A stretch of DNA of 64,000 bases, taken from the NCBI GenBank assembly GCA_002494895.1, contig DADA01000061.1, positions 1 to 64,000 on the forward strand. Direction: 5' to 3'. Made by a program: the position numbers and the translations under genes. This stretch comes from Nitrososphaera sp. UBA210 (GTDB lineage Archaea > Thermoproteota > Nitrososphaeria > Nitrososphaerales > Nitrososphaeraceae). The notes under the pieces are model-generated. The model did no database searches. It was not told where the DNA came from and saw only the letters and a program-made list of their open reading frames with translations. Within the stretch, counting starts at the first letter, position 1. Each line of letters starts with the position of its first letter. Below, piece by piece: positions 8,590-17,690 of this stretch.

Positions 8590-8922
8590 TTGGTCTACAA
8601 CGAGCAGCTTGCCGACAGGATCCGGGCATTGGTAGCAAGACGCAGGGGCCTAAGCGAAAAGAAAATGTTCGGGGGATTGGCATTTCTACTCTATGGAAAC
8701 ATGTTCTGCGGAGTGATCAAAGATGACCTTATGGTCAGAGTTGGAGCCCAGCGCCATGACAAGGCAGCTGCTATGGCGCATGCTAGGCCGATGGACTTTA
8801 CGGGGCGCCCAATGAAAGGCTTCATCTACGTGGATTCTAACGGATGGGCAAAGGACGCGACTTTGAAAAAGTGGATAAAGATGGGCCTTGATCACGCATC
8901 TTCGCTTCCTCGCAAGAGATAG
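8590..8922 (+). CDS. TfoX N-terminal domain protein
   Basis: 110 residues matching the TfoX_N family: YNEQLADRIRALVARRRGLSEKKMFGGLAF, then GNMFCGVIKDDLMVRVG, and a final RPMKGFIYVD block. In gamma-proteobacteria the domain belongs to a competence regulator; stand-alone copies in archaea have no known role. I chose the TTG at 8590 because family members start just before this block and GGGAGGA lies about 9 bases upstream; a GTG at 8569 would add seven unlikely residues. Confidence 0.85.
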   Translation: MVYNEQLADRIRALVARRRGLSEKKMFGGLAFLLYGNMFCGVIKDDLMVRVGAQRHDKAAAMAHARPMDFTGRPMKGFIYVDSNGWAKDATLKKWIKMGLDHASSLPRKR

Positions 8923-9005
8923 AAATCAGGCGCTGGATTCAGTCCGGAATCGGCCGCGCTCAACTTACCCGAAATTTCAAAAACAGACACGATAACGCCG
9001 CCAAA

Positions 9006-9329
9006 ATGTTTATTATGATCGATCCTGACCTCGAAGCGATGAGATTCATTATTAGAGCTCAGATTCCCACGGAAGTTGGGAACAGGATGATGCAAAATCC
9101 AGATGGAATGAAGCAAATTGAATCGTACATACAGAACGTCAAGGCTGAAGCCTCTTACTTTTTCGAAGCGGGGGGAGACAGGACGATGGTGTTTATAGTC
9201 AGCATGGAAAGGGCAGATCAAATGGCATCCGTCGCAGAACCGCTGTTCATGATGGGAGCAAAGGTAGAGTTCCATCCTGTCATGCTTCTTGAAGATTTGA
9301 AGAAAGCTGGACAGAGTATGCGCAGGTAA
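9006..9329 (+). CDS. Hypothetical protein, ferredoxin-like fold likely
   Basis: 107 residues. After a short leader the core RFIIRAQIPTEVGNRMMQNP ... ASYFFEAGGDRTMVFIVSME ... KVEFHPVMLLEDLKKA has the beta-alpha-beta-beta-alpha-beta order of small dimeric alpha-beta-barrel proteins. I believe relatives exist in other Thaumarchaeota but know no function. Met12 is a possible alternative start. Confidence 0.75.
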   Translation: MFIMIDPDLEAMRFIIRAQIPTEVGNRMMQNPDGMKQIESYIQNVKAEASYFFEAGGDRTMVFIVSMERADQMASVAEPLFMMGAKVEFHPVMLLEDLKKAGQSMRR

Positions 9330-9333
9330 GGGC

Positions 9334-9558
9334 TCATTCCTCTTGCCTGTCGCTAACACCGCTGACCTTTTTTCTTGATTTTCCATAAACGACCATCAAT
9401 ACGAGGCAGCCAAAGCCAACAAACTCTGGAATGATAAAGAGCCAGAATCTCTTCTCTGGAGGAGCATAGTAATCTGCCAAACTGGCAATTGGCCCACCGA
9501 TAAGCCCGCCGAATAATCCTGTCAATATTAGAATTGTGATTATTCTCTCCTTATCCAT
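9334..9558 (-). CDS. Small two-helix membrane protein
   Basis: 74 residues with two predicted membrane helices (about 6-28 and 39-60), a Gly-rich first helix (GLFGGLIGGP) and a basic cytoplasmic tail (KSRKKVSG). Convergent with the preceding gene. Function unknown. Confidence 0.65.
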   Translation of the reverse strand: MDKERIITILILTGLFGGLIGGPIASLADYYAPPEKRFWLFIIPEFVGFGCLVLMVVYGKSRKKVSGVSDRQEE

Positions 9559-9705
9559 TGCCTGGCTGCTCTAAATTTGGGTGATATGCGGATAAAGCCC
9601 TTTAGCATTCGATAGGAGACTACATCAAAGCAAAAAACGCCTTTCGTACAGCTGAGCCTCTTTTTCACCAAATGATCCTGATCTGATTTTCTCCGCAGTC
9701 TAGTC

Positions 9706-9921
9706 TCATCGAACCTTCTTTATTCTCTTGAATTCTTCATAAGTCGCAGTAGGTCCGCGCTTTCCCCTCGTTTTCTTGCCTTCAACTCGATATTTCTTTT
9801 TCAGCCTACCAATAATTATCCTGGTGTCTTTATTCGGACTCAGTATCCTAAAGTTTTCGAAGTGACTCTTTGGTCTGTAGCGCTTGACAAATTTGAACCC
9901 CTTTGGAATACCTCTGGGCAT
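9706..9921 (-). CDS. Small highly basic protein
   Basis: 71 residues, very rich in Lys and Arg (KKKYRVEGKKTRGKRGP), which suggests nucleic-acid or ribosome binding. It does not match a ribosomal protein I know. 56 bases downstream on the same strand is the retropepsin-like gene, so they may be cotranscribed. Confidence 0.6.
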   Translation of the reverse strand: MPRGIPKGFKFVKRYRPKSHFENFRILSPNKDTRIIIGRLKKKYRVEGKKTRGKRGPTATYEEFKRIKKVR

Positions 9922-9977
9922 TGTCCCTCCAAGTTCCTTGGGTCATCATTGCTTATCACGCTTTGCTGTTCGAGCCG

Positions 9978-10376
9978 CTACTTTACGCTGTCTGCGCCCA
10001 CTCTGATTTCCTTTCTCTTGCCATCAAGACATATCCTGTAATTGTCAAGTATGTCCCTGCCCAATAGTGCCCTGGCTGGAGTGCGCTCTGGAAGGTCAAG
10101 GCAGCCCACATGGACATTATCATGCAGCTTGCCAAAAACCTCGATAGAGACTTCGTAGTACGGGATGTGGATTATTCCCGCCCCGGTCACTGTTTCATCG
10201 CTGCCAGCGAACTTTAGGTTCATCTCGTTTGCGATAAAAGTAGGCATGATCGTTTTTGACGAAGCGAAATCAAGATGGGCGTCAACGACAATTTTCTTGT
10301 TGCTTCCCGCATCGATAATTCCCATGCTGACCAAGGGCATGTTATTCTTGTACGGAATCTTCACCAGCTCCACCAA
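9978..10376 (-). CDS. Retropepsin-like aspartic protease-fold protein
   Basis: 132 residues with the single-lobed aspartyl protease architecture: a flap-entry strand, the active-site-like segment LDFASSKTIMP (Asp36, in place of D-T-G-A), and the C-terminal ALLGRDILDNYRICLDGKRKEIRV block typical of retropepsin-like proteins. The T-G of the catalytic motif is F-A here, so activity is doubtful. A second member at 46856-47266 keeps D-T-G-T. Confidence 0.75.
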   Translation of the reverse strand: MVELVKIPYKNNMPLVSMGIIDAGSNKKIVVDAHLDFASSKTIMPTFIANEMNLKFAGSDETVTGAGIIHIPYYEVSIEVFGKLHDNVHVGCLDLPERTPARALLGRDILDNYRICLDGKRKEIRVGADSVK

Positions 10377-10502
10377 TTCTTGCTACACAATACTAGGAAG
10401 TTTCAACTAAATAAACAGCGGATCAACTGGTTAGGCGCGAAAGAAGACCGAGGCGCACTGCAAATTGAAAGGTTAAAGTACTTCTCATGTCGTTCTTATG
10501 AC

Positions 10503-10724
10503 ATGGTACGCAAGTTTGAAGAATGGTGGAATAGCGTTCCTGCAGACCTTCGCCAGAGAGCTCGCAAGGGCGACGAAGCAAACAAGCCGTTACTAAACCA
10601 GGTTAACTATGTTCTTCTGCATCTTCATTTGTCGGGCAAGCACGACCTGAAGCCGTCGCACGAAGAGCTAAAGGATTGGCTTCACAGCGGCCAAGTCGAC
10701 GTTCTGAGAATGGCAAAGAAGTAA
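10503..10724 (+). CDS. Hypothetical helical protein
   Basis: 73 residues starting VRKFEEWWNSVPADLRQRARKG, all helical, with a C-terminal HEELKDWLHSGQVDVLRMAKK. The frame is open further upstream, but that part overlaps the start of the opposite gene and looks non-coding, so the ATG at 10503 is chosen. No known family. Confidence 0.6.
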   Translation: MVRKFEEWWNSVPADLRQRARKGDEANKPLLNQVNYVLLHLHLSGKHDLKPSHEELKDWLHSGQVDVLRMAKK

Positions 10725-10989
10725 AGTCAGACATAAGGGTCTCTCCTGCAAACAGCCTATGAACCCGAGTAGCTTCGCTTACATATTCCTAGTGCGATTA
10801 TCCATAATAAGAGAAACGGAGCTTCCCGAGCATCCCCAAACTTCTCCCAGTCTGGGGAGAACCGCTTCGCTCTGACCGCCAGCCGTTGTGTTTCGATGAT
10901 AAAATATCTTGTGGTGTAAGATTCTGTTCAATCAGAGTCCGACGTATGATTTCCTGAAAAAGGTGCATACCCACTCAGCGGCGGATTGT

Positions 10990-11856
10990 TCAACTGGAAG
11001 AAACGGTAATCACTTTCTGAACACTCTCGGATAATAATGATGGACTAGACAATTCATCCCATATCATTATCTTGATATTATACGAGCCGGCCGCTTCAGG
11101 CGTCCATGATATGCTCAAGTCTGCGGCGTCTGCGTCTTTCACATTTCCGAGCGAATAAAGAATGGCTGTCGCCAAACTTTTGTTGTCGCATATCTGCGCA
11201 ACAATAACGTATTGTTGGTCTACCTTCTGATAGTTTCGAGCAACTATGGAGATATCGACTTGTTCATTTACCTTCACCTGTTGTATGACATTCCCTTCAG
11301 AATCTTGCAGGTAAAAGCTTCTTACCTGCAGCCTCTTCAAGGGGTTTTTGATAAAATAGGACTCGTCATAAACCGACCTGTCTGGGCCACCTGATCCGCC
11401 TCTATATCGGTCTTCATCACTTCCATGTGATTCTGGTGGTTCGGGGGTTTCGGCCTCGCTACTTATTTGGTCGGCCAATCCAATGTTCTCGATAGCAATA
11501 ACGAAAAAGTTACGTGTCACAAAGTCGGTCAATGGCAAGGCATCTACAGTCTGGCTGCTCGGCTGAACCGAATCAGCAAATCCCATGCTATCCGCAGCGT
11601 TCTGGTTGTTTTGATAGGTGTCATCTGCTGGTAGCAGACTGTCTGCAGCATTCTGGTTATTCGGATATGCATTATCAGTGGGGGTTAGATTGTCTTTTGC
11701 GGTCTGACGCAGCGAGGCGTCGTCAAGGATTAACACAATATCCGTCAATGTGACATTGAAAAAAACGGCATATGCGAGAAAGGCGCTAATGGATATTGCT
11801 ACTGCTGCGATGACAAGAGCTTTCCTAAAGTAGCTGGTTCTGTTCCTGGCCGACAC
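10990..11856 (-). CDS. Membrane-anchored surface protein with degenerate repeats and Ig-like domain
   Basis: 288 residues. An N-terminal membrane helix (about 10-33) anchors it. Residues 45-110 hold imperfect repeats of the type NNQNAADS...AD, a style common in thaumarchaeal surface proteins. A Gly-rich charged linker follows, then an Ig-like domain (about 175-288) with the same signature as the secreted protein at 1174-2292. It starts 4 bases after the stop of the upstream gene at 11861, so the two form an operon. Confidence 0.78.
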   Translation of the reverse strand: MSARNRTSYFRKALVIAAVAISISAFLAYAVFFNVTLTDIVLILDDASLRQTAKDNLTPTDNAYPNNQNAADSLLPADDTYQNNQNAADSMGFADSVQPSSQTVDALPLTDFVTRNFFVIAIENIGLADQISSEAETPEPPESHGSDEDRYRGGSGGPDRSVYDESYFIKNPLKRLQVRSFYLQDSEGNVIQQVKVNEQVDISIVARNYQKVDQQYVIVAQICDNKSLATAILYSLGNVKDADAADLSISWTPEAAGSYNIKIMIWDELSSPSLLSESVQKVITVSSS

Positions 11857-11860
11857 AATC

Positions 11861-12715
11861 CTATGTCACGATCGTCCAAGAAACGCTTATTGTATCTCCC
11901 GGTGCGAGTGTCACAGCGCTGATTGTTGACTCGGCTATTATCAGAGGTCCAGCGGTAGCTCCAGAGTTGGAACCACTTGCTAACGCCAATCCATTGACTG
12001 TGATAGGAGCCCCGCTCATGTTGGTAAGGACTGGTGTTGTATCCGTAAACTGGCAGGTACCAGAAGACGGAGCTGTACCGTCATTAACTATAGAGCAAAC
12101 TGTGGCTCTTGTTGATAGTATGTAATTGTTAGTCGTATCGAAAGTGCCTGTGCCTCTTAGCTGGCCGGCTCCTGCGGCAGCGCTCACCGTGATGACAGAG
12201 CCACCTGCTTGGTATTGAGCAGGCGCCGCCCCAAAGTTGGTAACGCACCTTCCTCCGGTTACCTGTCCTGCAAGGGCACCTCCCCCTGACGGGGCAGTAC
12301 AATCGGCACCAGTAGGCTCATTGGCATTAGGCGTGCCACTGATAAATTGAACCCACCATGTGGGGTTGTTGGAGCTTACTATGGTTGGAGATGTTATCTC
12401 GCTCTCACACCTGTCCTGCATCACGCAGAACCATATTGCTCCCGCACTTGTGATGATGTTGTGAGTTGTCTGTTCTGAGATCAGTCTTCCATCAGCGTTA
12501 GTGACCCTCACTGTAACGGTATCAGAATGCAAAGCGGTATCAATCGCGGACTGTGGAGCGAGAGAATATTGCCTAGCCTGGATGGACTCATGAATCCCCG
12601 AATCGGTGTTTGACCCTGGGAGCAAGTTCGGTTGAACAGAATTTCCTATGAGAATGCCTGCCACTAACGAAGACGCGATGATTCCAGAAAGTATGGCATA
12701 GCCTATTCCCATCAA
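11861..12715 (-). CDS. Secreted Thr/Ser/Gly-rich surface protein
   Basis: 284 residues, first gene of a two-gene unit with the surface protein at 10990-11856. It has an N-terminal hydrophobic segment (MGIGYAILSGIIASSLVAGILIG) and then a low-charge domain rich in Thr, Ala and Gly. There are about five Cys (WFCVMQDRC, ADCTAPS, GRCVTNF), and the domain is beta-sandwich-like at the end (ITVNGLALASGS ... LAPGDTISVSWTIVT). Similar thaumarchaeal proteins are annotated only as hypothetical. It is probably part of the cell envelope. Confidence 0.75.
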   Translation of the reverse strand: MMGIGYAILSGIIASSLVAGILIGNSVQPNLLPGSNTDSGIHESIQARQYSLAPQSAIDTALHSDTVTVRVTNADGRLISEQTTHNIITSAGAIWFCVMQDRCESEITSPTIVSSNNPTWWVQFISGTPNANEPTGADCTAPSGGGALAGQVTGGRCVTNFGAAPAQYQAGGSVITVSAAAGAGQLRGTGTFDTTNNYILSTRATVCSIVNDGTAPSSGTCQFTDTTPVLTNMSGAPITVNGLALASGSNSGATAGPLIIAESTISAVTLAPGDTISVSWTIVT

Positions 12716-12888
12716 TGATGAAACTTCTTACTAGTAGATTAGTCCGGATGTGTAATCAAGATCAGCTAATTGGCGGAAAACATTGGATGCAGAATTAATA
12801 AGGCGATTCATGCGTGTATTTGCCTCTTTAGGGGTGCTACAGCGAATAGGTTTTTAGCGTGGACAGAGTTCAGCTGGGCGAGACCTAG

Positions 12889-13431
12889 GTGTTCCGGCCC
12901 GAGGTAGTTGAAACAGGCAGCCATATCATTACAGTTTTTCCTAATCCTGACGCTGAAAAAAGGGGAGTCTTGGAATTCCTAAAGCACGGTCTACTGAGGA
13001 ATGAGTCAGTGATGCTAGTTACGGACTTGCTGACAAAGGAAGAGGCGCTTGACAGAATGAGCTCGGAGTGGATGGTGAACGCGCGGGAGCTTGAACGCGG
13101 TGGTGACATTATCATAAAATCGACCAAGGAATGGTATTTTCCAGATGGCGTACTTGATTTGACACGAATTGGTGAAAAATGGAATGCAGTGGTCTCCATG
13201 TGCCTGATGCGCGGAAAGAGAGGGTTAAGGGTATCCGGCGGGGCCACAGGCTTTTTCAAGGCAGGCTTTATTCGTGAGGCTGTAAAGTACGAGTCTGGTC
13301 TCACGCCGAGATTTGACATTCCACTGACCGCGCTATGCGCCTACACGGTGGATGAAATAAGCTTGCTTTCTACCGAGGAGATCGACAGGCTCGAAGAACA
13401 CCATGATCACTTCTGGGTATGCTCGTTATGA
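12889..13431 (+). CDS. MEDS-domain (DcmR-like sensory) protein
   Basis: 180 residues matching the MEDS domain, a RecA-like sensory module first noted in methylotroph and methanogen regulators: HIITVFPNPDAEKRGVLEFLKHGL, ESVMLVTDLLTKEEAL, and GLRVSGGATGFFKAG. It has no attached kinase or HTH domain, so it must act through a partner. The start is GTG directly after an in-frame stop; a GGGCGAG sequence lies upstream. Confidence 0.82.
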   Translation: MFRPEVVETGSHIITVFPNPDAEKRGVLEFLKHGLLRNESVMLVTDLLTKEEALDRMSSEWMVNARELERGGDIIIKSTKEWYFPDGVLDLTRIGEKWNAVVSMCLMRGKRGLRVSGGATGFFKAGFIREAVKYESGLTPRFDIPLTALCAYTVDEISLLSTEEIDRLEEHHDHFWVCSL

Positions 13432-13728
13432 ACAATCTGCAACGCGATACTCCTGAGCGATAGCCCTCTAGAAAGACTGAACCTTGCATGGAATCGGCGT
13501 ATATTCTGGGACATCCGTTTCATCAGTAGCGTGATTTTGATATTTTCTTTGAGATTGTCCTGCGCCCAGCCGGCTGTAAGATAACAATCTCAATCTCGCG
13601 ATATGATTCACTTTGTAGATTCTTATTGGACATCATACTTGCGAGCCATAGTTGATAGATCTCCTTTATCTCAATTTTCCATATTCGAAACTGATGACAC
13701 GCCGAGCTGAAGCAACATCGGCCAAGGG

Positions 13729-13857
13729 ATGATTCTGACGTCTCGAGAAAGGAAACCACTGAAGTGTCCAGAATGCGGTAACAGAATGACTGTACCAAAG
13801 GATTCAACGCTTGTCATCTATTGCAATGTTTGTGGAACCGAATTCGAGTCAGACTGA
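13729..13857 (+). CDS. Mini zinc-ribbon protein, 42 residues
   Basis: Too short for default gene callers. The sequence shows CPECG-x12-YCNVCG, a standard four-Cys zinc ribbon, with a short acidic tail. The protein at 33415-33561 has the same layout (CPKC-x16-CNIC), so the pair are probably paralogues. The role may be nucleic-acid or protein binding; this is inference. Confidence 0.7.
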   Translation: MILTSRERKPLKCPECGNRMTVPKDSTLVIYCNVCGTEFESD

Positions 13858-13966
13858 CTCTTTAAACAGCCGCTGCGTGGCCGCCTTTGATAAACCTAGC
13901 CGGGGAACCGACATGAGGTCGGGTTCCGTCCCTGACTACATGGGAATTCATGAAGCTGATAAAGTT

Positions 13967-14182
13967 CTAATAGTTGCTCCCTAATGCCTTTTCTATCTCA
14001 TACAAGGCTCTGCTTATGTAATCATCGGTCAAGTATGCCGGAACATGGAGCTTTTTGGTCGGCGGCAGCATTGCATTAATGATCAATAGAATTTTCAGCT
14101 GACGATCGATATCGCGCTCATCTCTGCACTTTTGGATAAGATTGGTAATTTCCTGAAGCGTGCCGGCATCCATCTTGATCAA
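13967..14182 (-). CDS. Small helical protein, paralogue of the one at 45376
   Basis: 71 residues. Its pattern R-D-x-x-D-R-x-x-x-x-L...LP..K.L..P..LTDDYISRALYEIE is repeated in the protein at 45376-45567, which marks a lineage-specific family. All-helical, no Cys, no membrane segment. Function unknown. Confidence 0.7.
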   Translation of the reverse strand: MIKMDAGTLQEITNLIQKCRDERDIDRQLKILLIINAMLPPTKKLHVPAYLTDDYISRALYEIEKALGSNY

Positions 14183-14295
14183 GCTATGAAAACGTTGCCG
14201 GCTAGAGAACTAGTTAGCGGTGTAATGGGCGGTTACACAAGATTAGCAGAAGTAAATATGGATGGCCAGTGATTCCGGGATCAGCCGTTTTCCTA

Positions 14296-14535
14296 TCAGG
14301 CTTCAGATCTTGCTCGGGCTTCAATCGCGGCCTTCAGCCTTCTTAGTGACCTCCTGTCCATTCCGTTCCTTGGATGTGTTCTTAGCTTGTAGCCACAGCA
14401 AGGACACCGTAAGCCAGGCCAGATGATAAACATCATGCAGGCCTGACATCGTTTCTGGCCGACCATATACCGGCTTAGCCTGATATCAGCCGGTTTGGAA
14501 GCCCTGTGCCTTTCGCATATTCCCCTGCAAGCCAT
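14296..14535 (-). CDS. Zinc-finger protein with C-x3-C and CPCC motifs, paralogue of 18179
   Basis: About 79 residues from the chosen ATG (MACRGICERH); a longer frame reaches 14577. Cys motifs in order are C-x3-C, C-x2-C, and CPCCGYKLRTHP, followed by a basic helix rich in Arg (DRRSLRRLKA). The gene at 18179-18394 has the same order. Six Cys could hold one zinc plus a disulfide or a second metal. The Arg-rich tail suggests nucleic-acid binding. Confidence 0.7.
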   Translation of the reverse strand: MACRGICERHRASKPADIRLSRYMVGQKRCQACMMFIIWPGLRCPCCGYKLRTHPRNGMDRRSLRRLKAAIEARARSEA

Positions 14536-14676
14536 TACGTTCAGTGACCACGATTCAGCGATAATAGTTGCACTCATGATCGGTAACGATGATTAAGCAT
14601 TGCTAGTTAAGCTATCCAATATCCGAGAACCAAAGCCGAAAAGGCTTATCTCGCAGGGTCACTAACCAATCTATCA

Positions 14677-14811
14677 ATGGGAGTATCGGTTCGAGACTCA
14701 CGGTATAATTTCATGTGCGACGAGTGCGGAATGGGTTTTCTGGCTTTCGAAGAGCTAATAGAGCATTACAAGAACTATCATCCAAAGACAATAGGAACTG
14801 CTCATACCTAG
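14677..14811 (+). CDS. Single C2H2 zinc-finger protein, 44 residues
   Basis: The sequence gives Cys14-x2-Cys17-x12-His30-x4-His35 (CDECGMGF ... LIEHYKNYH), a classical C2H2 finger with the central aromatic and Leu positions in place. The protein is little more than the finger. Four more such genes are at 35106, 57014, 58023 and 59521. A single finger rarely binds DNA alone, so protein partners or oligomers are likely. Confidence 0.75.
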   Translation: MGVSVRDSRYNFMCDECGMGFLAFEELIEHYKNYHPKTIGTAHT

Positions 14812-14843
14812 GAATCCAGCCCGGGTGTACCTGCGACTTTTTT

Positions 14844-16106
14844 CTAGGCCAGAGTGCCTCTTGCAAGCAGGATCTCGTGGTTCCCTGGGGTCAGGTCCTC
14901 CCACACCACGTAAAGGTTGTCACCCGCTATTGCAATCGAAGGACACTCCGAGATTCCGGGGTTCCTACTGAGGTTTGCCAGCGCAGTCACGTTAGAGTCG
15001 GCTCCGGAAATCTGCAGCAAAAGAATCTCTTCATTGCCTGAAACAAACACCTGTCCTGCCACGTATAGACCGTGCTGGCCAACATGATCCGATGCTACCC
15101 CTTCCACATTCATCGGGTTTGCAAAATTGCCATCAGCATCGATCTCAACAGGGTCTGAAAAGCTACCTCCACTGTCAGGACTCTTCGCCAACAAGAGGCC
15201 GCTTTCTTCAAAAGTGTATGGCCCTCCTGATATCACGCTTATAGTATTCCCATACGCCACGATCTGTGCTTCTCCTACATCGCTTTCGCGGTTTAGCTCG
15301 GTGATATTTCCAAGAGTATTGCCATTCTCCGTGCCCCTAACAAAGAACAGGCTATCTCCAGCATCGTCCATAAGGTTCCACGTCAGATACACTTTGTCCC
15401 CATAAGCTGCAACTTTGGGCAGAGTTAAATCGTTAGCATTTCTGCTAATTTCAATCGTCTTACCAAAACTGGCCCCTCCATCCGCGCTTGCCTTCAAATT
15501 TACGACATTGCCGTCATTTTCCGCATCTAACCACACTACGTACACCTGATTTGCCGCAACTGCGATCTCTTGATTGAACGAGTCGGACGGGTTGTTGCTC
15601 AAGTTCTGAGGCTCATCAAAAGTGGTTCCGTTGTCTGCACTTCTCGCGAACATGACTTCCTTATTTTCACTCGTGTTGTCAGCCCACACCACGTACACGT
15701 TATTCCCGTACGATGCTATCTGGGGATGCTCTGAGAAGCCATCGTTGTTACTCAGATTGATAGGCGATGCAAAGGTATCACCCTTGTTGTCGCTTTTGCT
15801 CATAAAAATGTCGTAATTTCTACCGCCGCCGGGCATAGAATCTTGCCAGACAACATACACGCTACTATTCGATGCGGCTACCTGGCCATAAACAGAGTCC
15901 CGGGGATTGTTTGTCAGATTGATTGGATCGTCAAAGCTAACCAGAAGCGAGCTATTTCCCAAATTATCCGTGGGGCGGCTCGGTATCTGCTGTCCTGATA
16001 TTGCGTCCTGGAAGTAAAACGACAAGAGCAGAGCAGACGCTCCTATACCTGCTATTAGTGCAACTATCAGGATAGCAAGAACTTTCACACCCAAATTGTA
16101 CGTCAA
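14844..16106 (-). CDS. Membrane-anchored BNR/Asp-box repeat protein (sialidase-like beta-propeller)
   Basis: 420 residues. The N-terminal helix (about 8-33) is an uncleaved anchor or signal. The rest is six or so repeats of the type INLSNNPxDS...PxIAxxGNNVYVVWxD...SxDNGxTF, the Asp-box pattern of sialidase-like propellers. No catalytic Arg triad can be recognised, so it is more likely a binding or adhesion propeller at the cell surface than a glycosidase. Monocistronic. Confidence 0.85.
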   Translation of the reverse strand: MTYNLGVKVLAILIVALIAGIGASALLLSFYFQDAISGQQIPSRPTDNLGNSSLLVSFDDPINLTNNPRDSVYGQVAASNSSVYVVWQDSMPGGGRNYDIFMSKSDNKGDTFASPINLSNNDGFSEHPQIASYGNNVYVVWADNTSENKEVMFARSADNGTTFDEPQNLSNNPSDSFNQEIAVAANQVYVVWLDAENDGNVVNLKASADGGASFGKTIEISRNANDLTLPKVAAYGDKVYLTWNLMDDAGDSLFFVRGTENGNTLGNITELNRESDVGEAQIVAYGNTISVISGGPYTFEESGLLLAKSPDSGGSFSDPVEIDADGNFANPMNVEGVASDHVGQHGLYVAGQVFVSGNEEILLLQISGADSNVTALANLSRNPGISECPSIAIAGDNLYVVWEDLTPGNHEILLARGTLA

Positions 16107-16227
16107 TTTTATTTTAATGCTACGGCCTGTGACACTATTGACGACGATTCCAATCTAAAAGTAGTATGGCATAGATTTGTTCCGTAGATAGTTCCAAACA
16201 TCTCATCCGCGCCTCTCCATGGTAGAG

Positions 16228-17064
16228 CTAGCCGATAAACTTCATCAATTCTTCATTTGTCTTTTTCTTTTCCTCGATGTTTAATCCATGCCCGCTTTCG
16301 TTAAATGGAACTACTCGCGAGCCCTTGATACCCTGGTTCATCAGCTTTGCAAAGTCAAACGGGCATATCTTGTCCTCTGCCCCGTGAAATATTGCAACCG
16401 GCAGGTTCCTCTGGTTCACTATTTGCATATCCTTTCTGAGATCCGCGTCTCGCAGCGTTTCCAGGCATTTTACAGTCGCATAGGGAGATGCCTGCATGTT
16501 TATTGAAAACAGCCACCTGGCCATTTCTTGGCTCTGAGAATCCTCCCTTCTAAAAAATATCCTGCCAAAGTCAGTAACCATCTTTGGCCTATCTCGCTTT
16601 GATTGCGCGACAAGATCGTCGCAGGCGGACTTTTCCAGCCCGTAGGGATAGTCAGCTCGCCTCGTAAAGCAGGGTGCAGCTGCTCCCATGAATACTATTT
16701 TTGATACCAGCTCTGAAAAGTACTTTGCGACATAGTGCATCACTATTGCGCCTCCCATTGAAAATCCTACCAGCGTCACTCCCTGCAATTTCAGCGCAAT
16801 CAGAACTTGTTTTATGTCGTCGGCAAACACGTCATAATTGTATTCTCCCCAAGGTTTATCCGATCTTCCAAACCCTCTGAGGTCGATCCCGATGCAGCGG
16901 TAGCCGTTCTCCTGCAATTCCAGGAACTGGTACTCAAACATCTTGTGGCTGAGCGGCCATCCGTGGATAAACACGACAGGCTTGCCAATGCTGTTTGCTT
17001 TATTGAGATGTCCAGTATCCTCGACGTAGATAGACACACCATTGTCTACGGTGACAAACGGCAT
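16228..17064 (-). CDS. Alpha/beta-hydrolase (esterase or haloperoxidase-like)
   Basis: 278 residues with the complete catalytic set: oxyanion segment HGWPLS (34-39), nucleophile elbow GFSMGG (Ser102), acid Asp231 (GAEDKICP), and His259 (SGHGLN). Overall it is closest to arylesterase/non-haem chloroperoxidase-type hydrolases. Cytosolic; substrate unknown. The cap region (about 130-195) is helical and of normal size. Confidence 0.9.
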   Translation of the reverse strand: MPFVTVDNGVSIYVEDTGHLNKANSIGKPVVFIHGWPLSHKMFEYQFLELQENGYRCIGIDLRGFGRSDKPWGEYNYDVFADDIKQVLIALKLQGVTLVGFSMGGAIVMHYVAKYFSELVSKIVFMGAAAPCFTRRADYPYGLEKSACDDLVAQSKRDRPKMVTDFGRIFFRREDSQSQEMARWLFSINMQASPYATVKCLETLRDADLRKDMQIVNQRNLPVAIFHGAEDKICPFDFAKLMNQGIKGSRVVPFNESGHGLNIEEKKKTNEELMKFIG

Positions 17065-17166
17065 CTCGATACTGCGGCTGCATCATATTTATGGCGTTCT
17101 ACAAGATAGTTTGTTTGCTGTTTTGTTTCGTTACATTACACCTTACCAAGTTGTGGCTGACCTCTG

Positions 17167-17538
17167 ATGGCCCTGCCTGACAGCTTGACGCAGGCAAGAA
17201 TAGTGTACATGATTCTCGGCAAAAGGACCGAAGAGGCGTTGCAAATACTGAGCAACTTTTACCACCTTGATCCCCCTGAAATCCGGGTTGGCACCGTCAA
17301 GGGAAAGAGAAGGACCGCCTACGCTGTTTACGTTTCCAAAGAACAGAGGATTTACGCCATGAATTCTGACATCCTGTATAATCCGTTTGTAATGCTTCAT
17401 GAATTCTACCACCACCTGAGATCCCGGTCTGGAGCGCACAGGGGAACGGAAAGACACGCGGATTCGTACGCAAAGAGCTTTATTGATTCTTATCGTTCTC
17501 TGGCTGAAAAGGCAGCCAGTAACAAGAAACTGACTTGA
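17167..17538 (+). CDS. Minimal zincin-like metalloprotease-fold protein
   Basis: 123 residues. A helix carries HEFYHH (His78, Glu79, His82), the HExxH zinc-protease motif, and ERHADSYAKSF follows 12 residues later with a possible third ligand (Glu95 or His97/Asp99). The N-terminal half is a short alpha-beta region. It is far smaller than typical peptidases and may be an inactive fold or act on a small partner. No signal peptide, so cytosolic. Confidence 0.72.
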   Translation: MALPDSLTQARIVYMILGKRTEEALQILSNFYHLDPPEIRVGTVKGKRRTAYAVYVSKEQRIYAMNSDILYNPFVMLHEFYHHLRSRSGAHRGTERHADSYAKSFIDSYRSLAEKAASNKKLT

Positions 17539-17690
17539 GCCACAGGAATGGAAGATTCCGCAGGCTAGCTGCAATTATTAGCCAAACGATAATCCTGTAG
17601 TGAACAATGATCTACATGCGCAGGCATTATGATATAATATCTCGTTAAGATGTCTTTATATTAGCCGAAATCCATAAGTTGACCGTCTAA

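Noticed and set aside
10842..10861. TTCTCCC/GGGAGAA hairpin
   Set aside because: Perfect 7-base stem but no T-run, and no matching partner elsewhere in the window. Could be chance.
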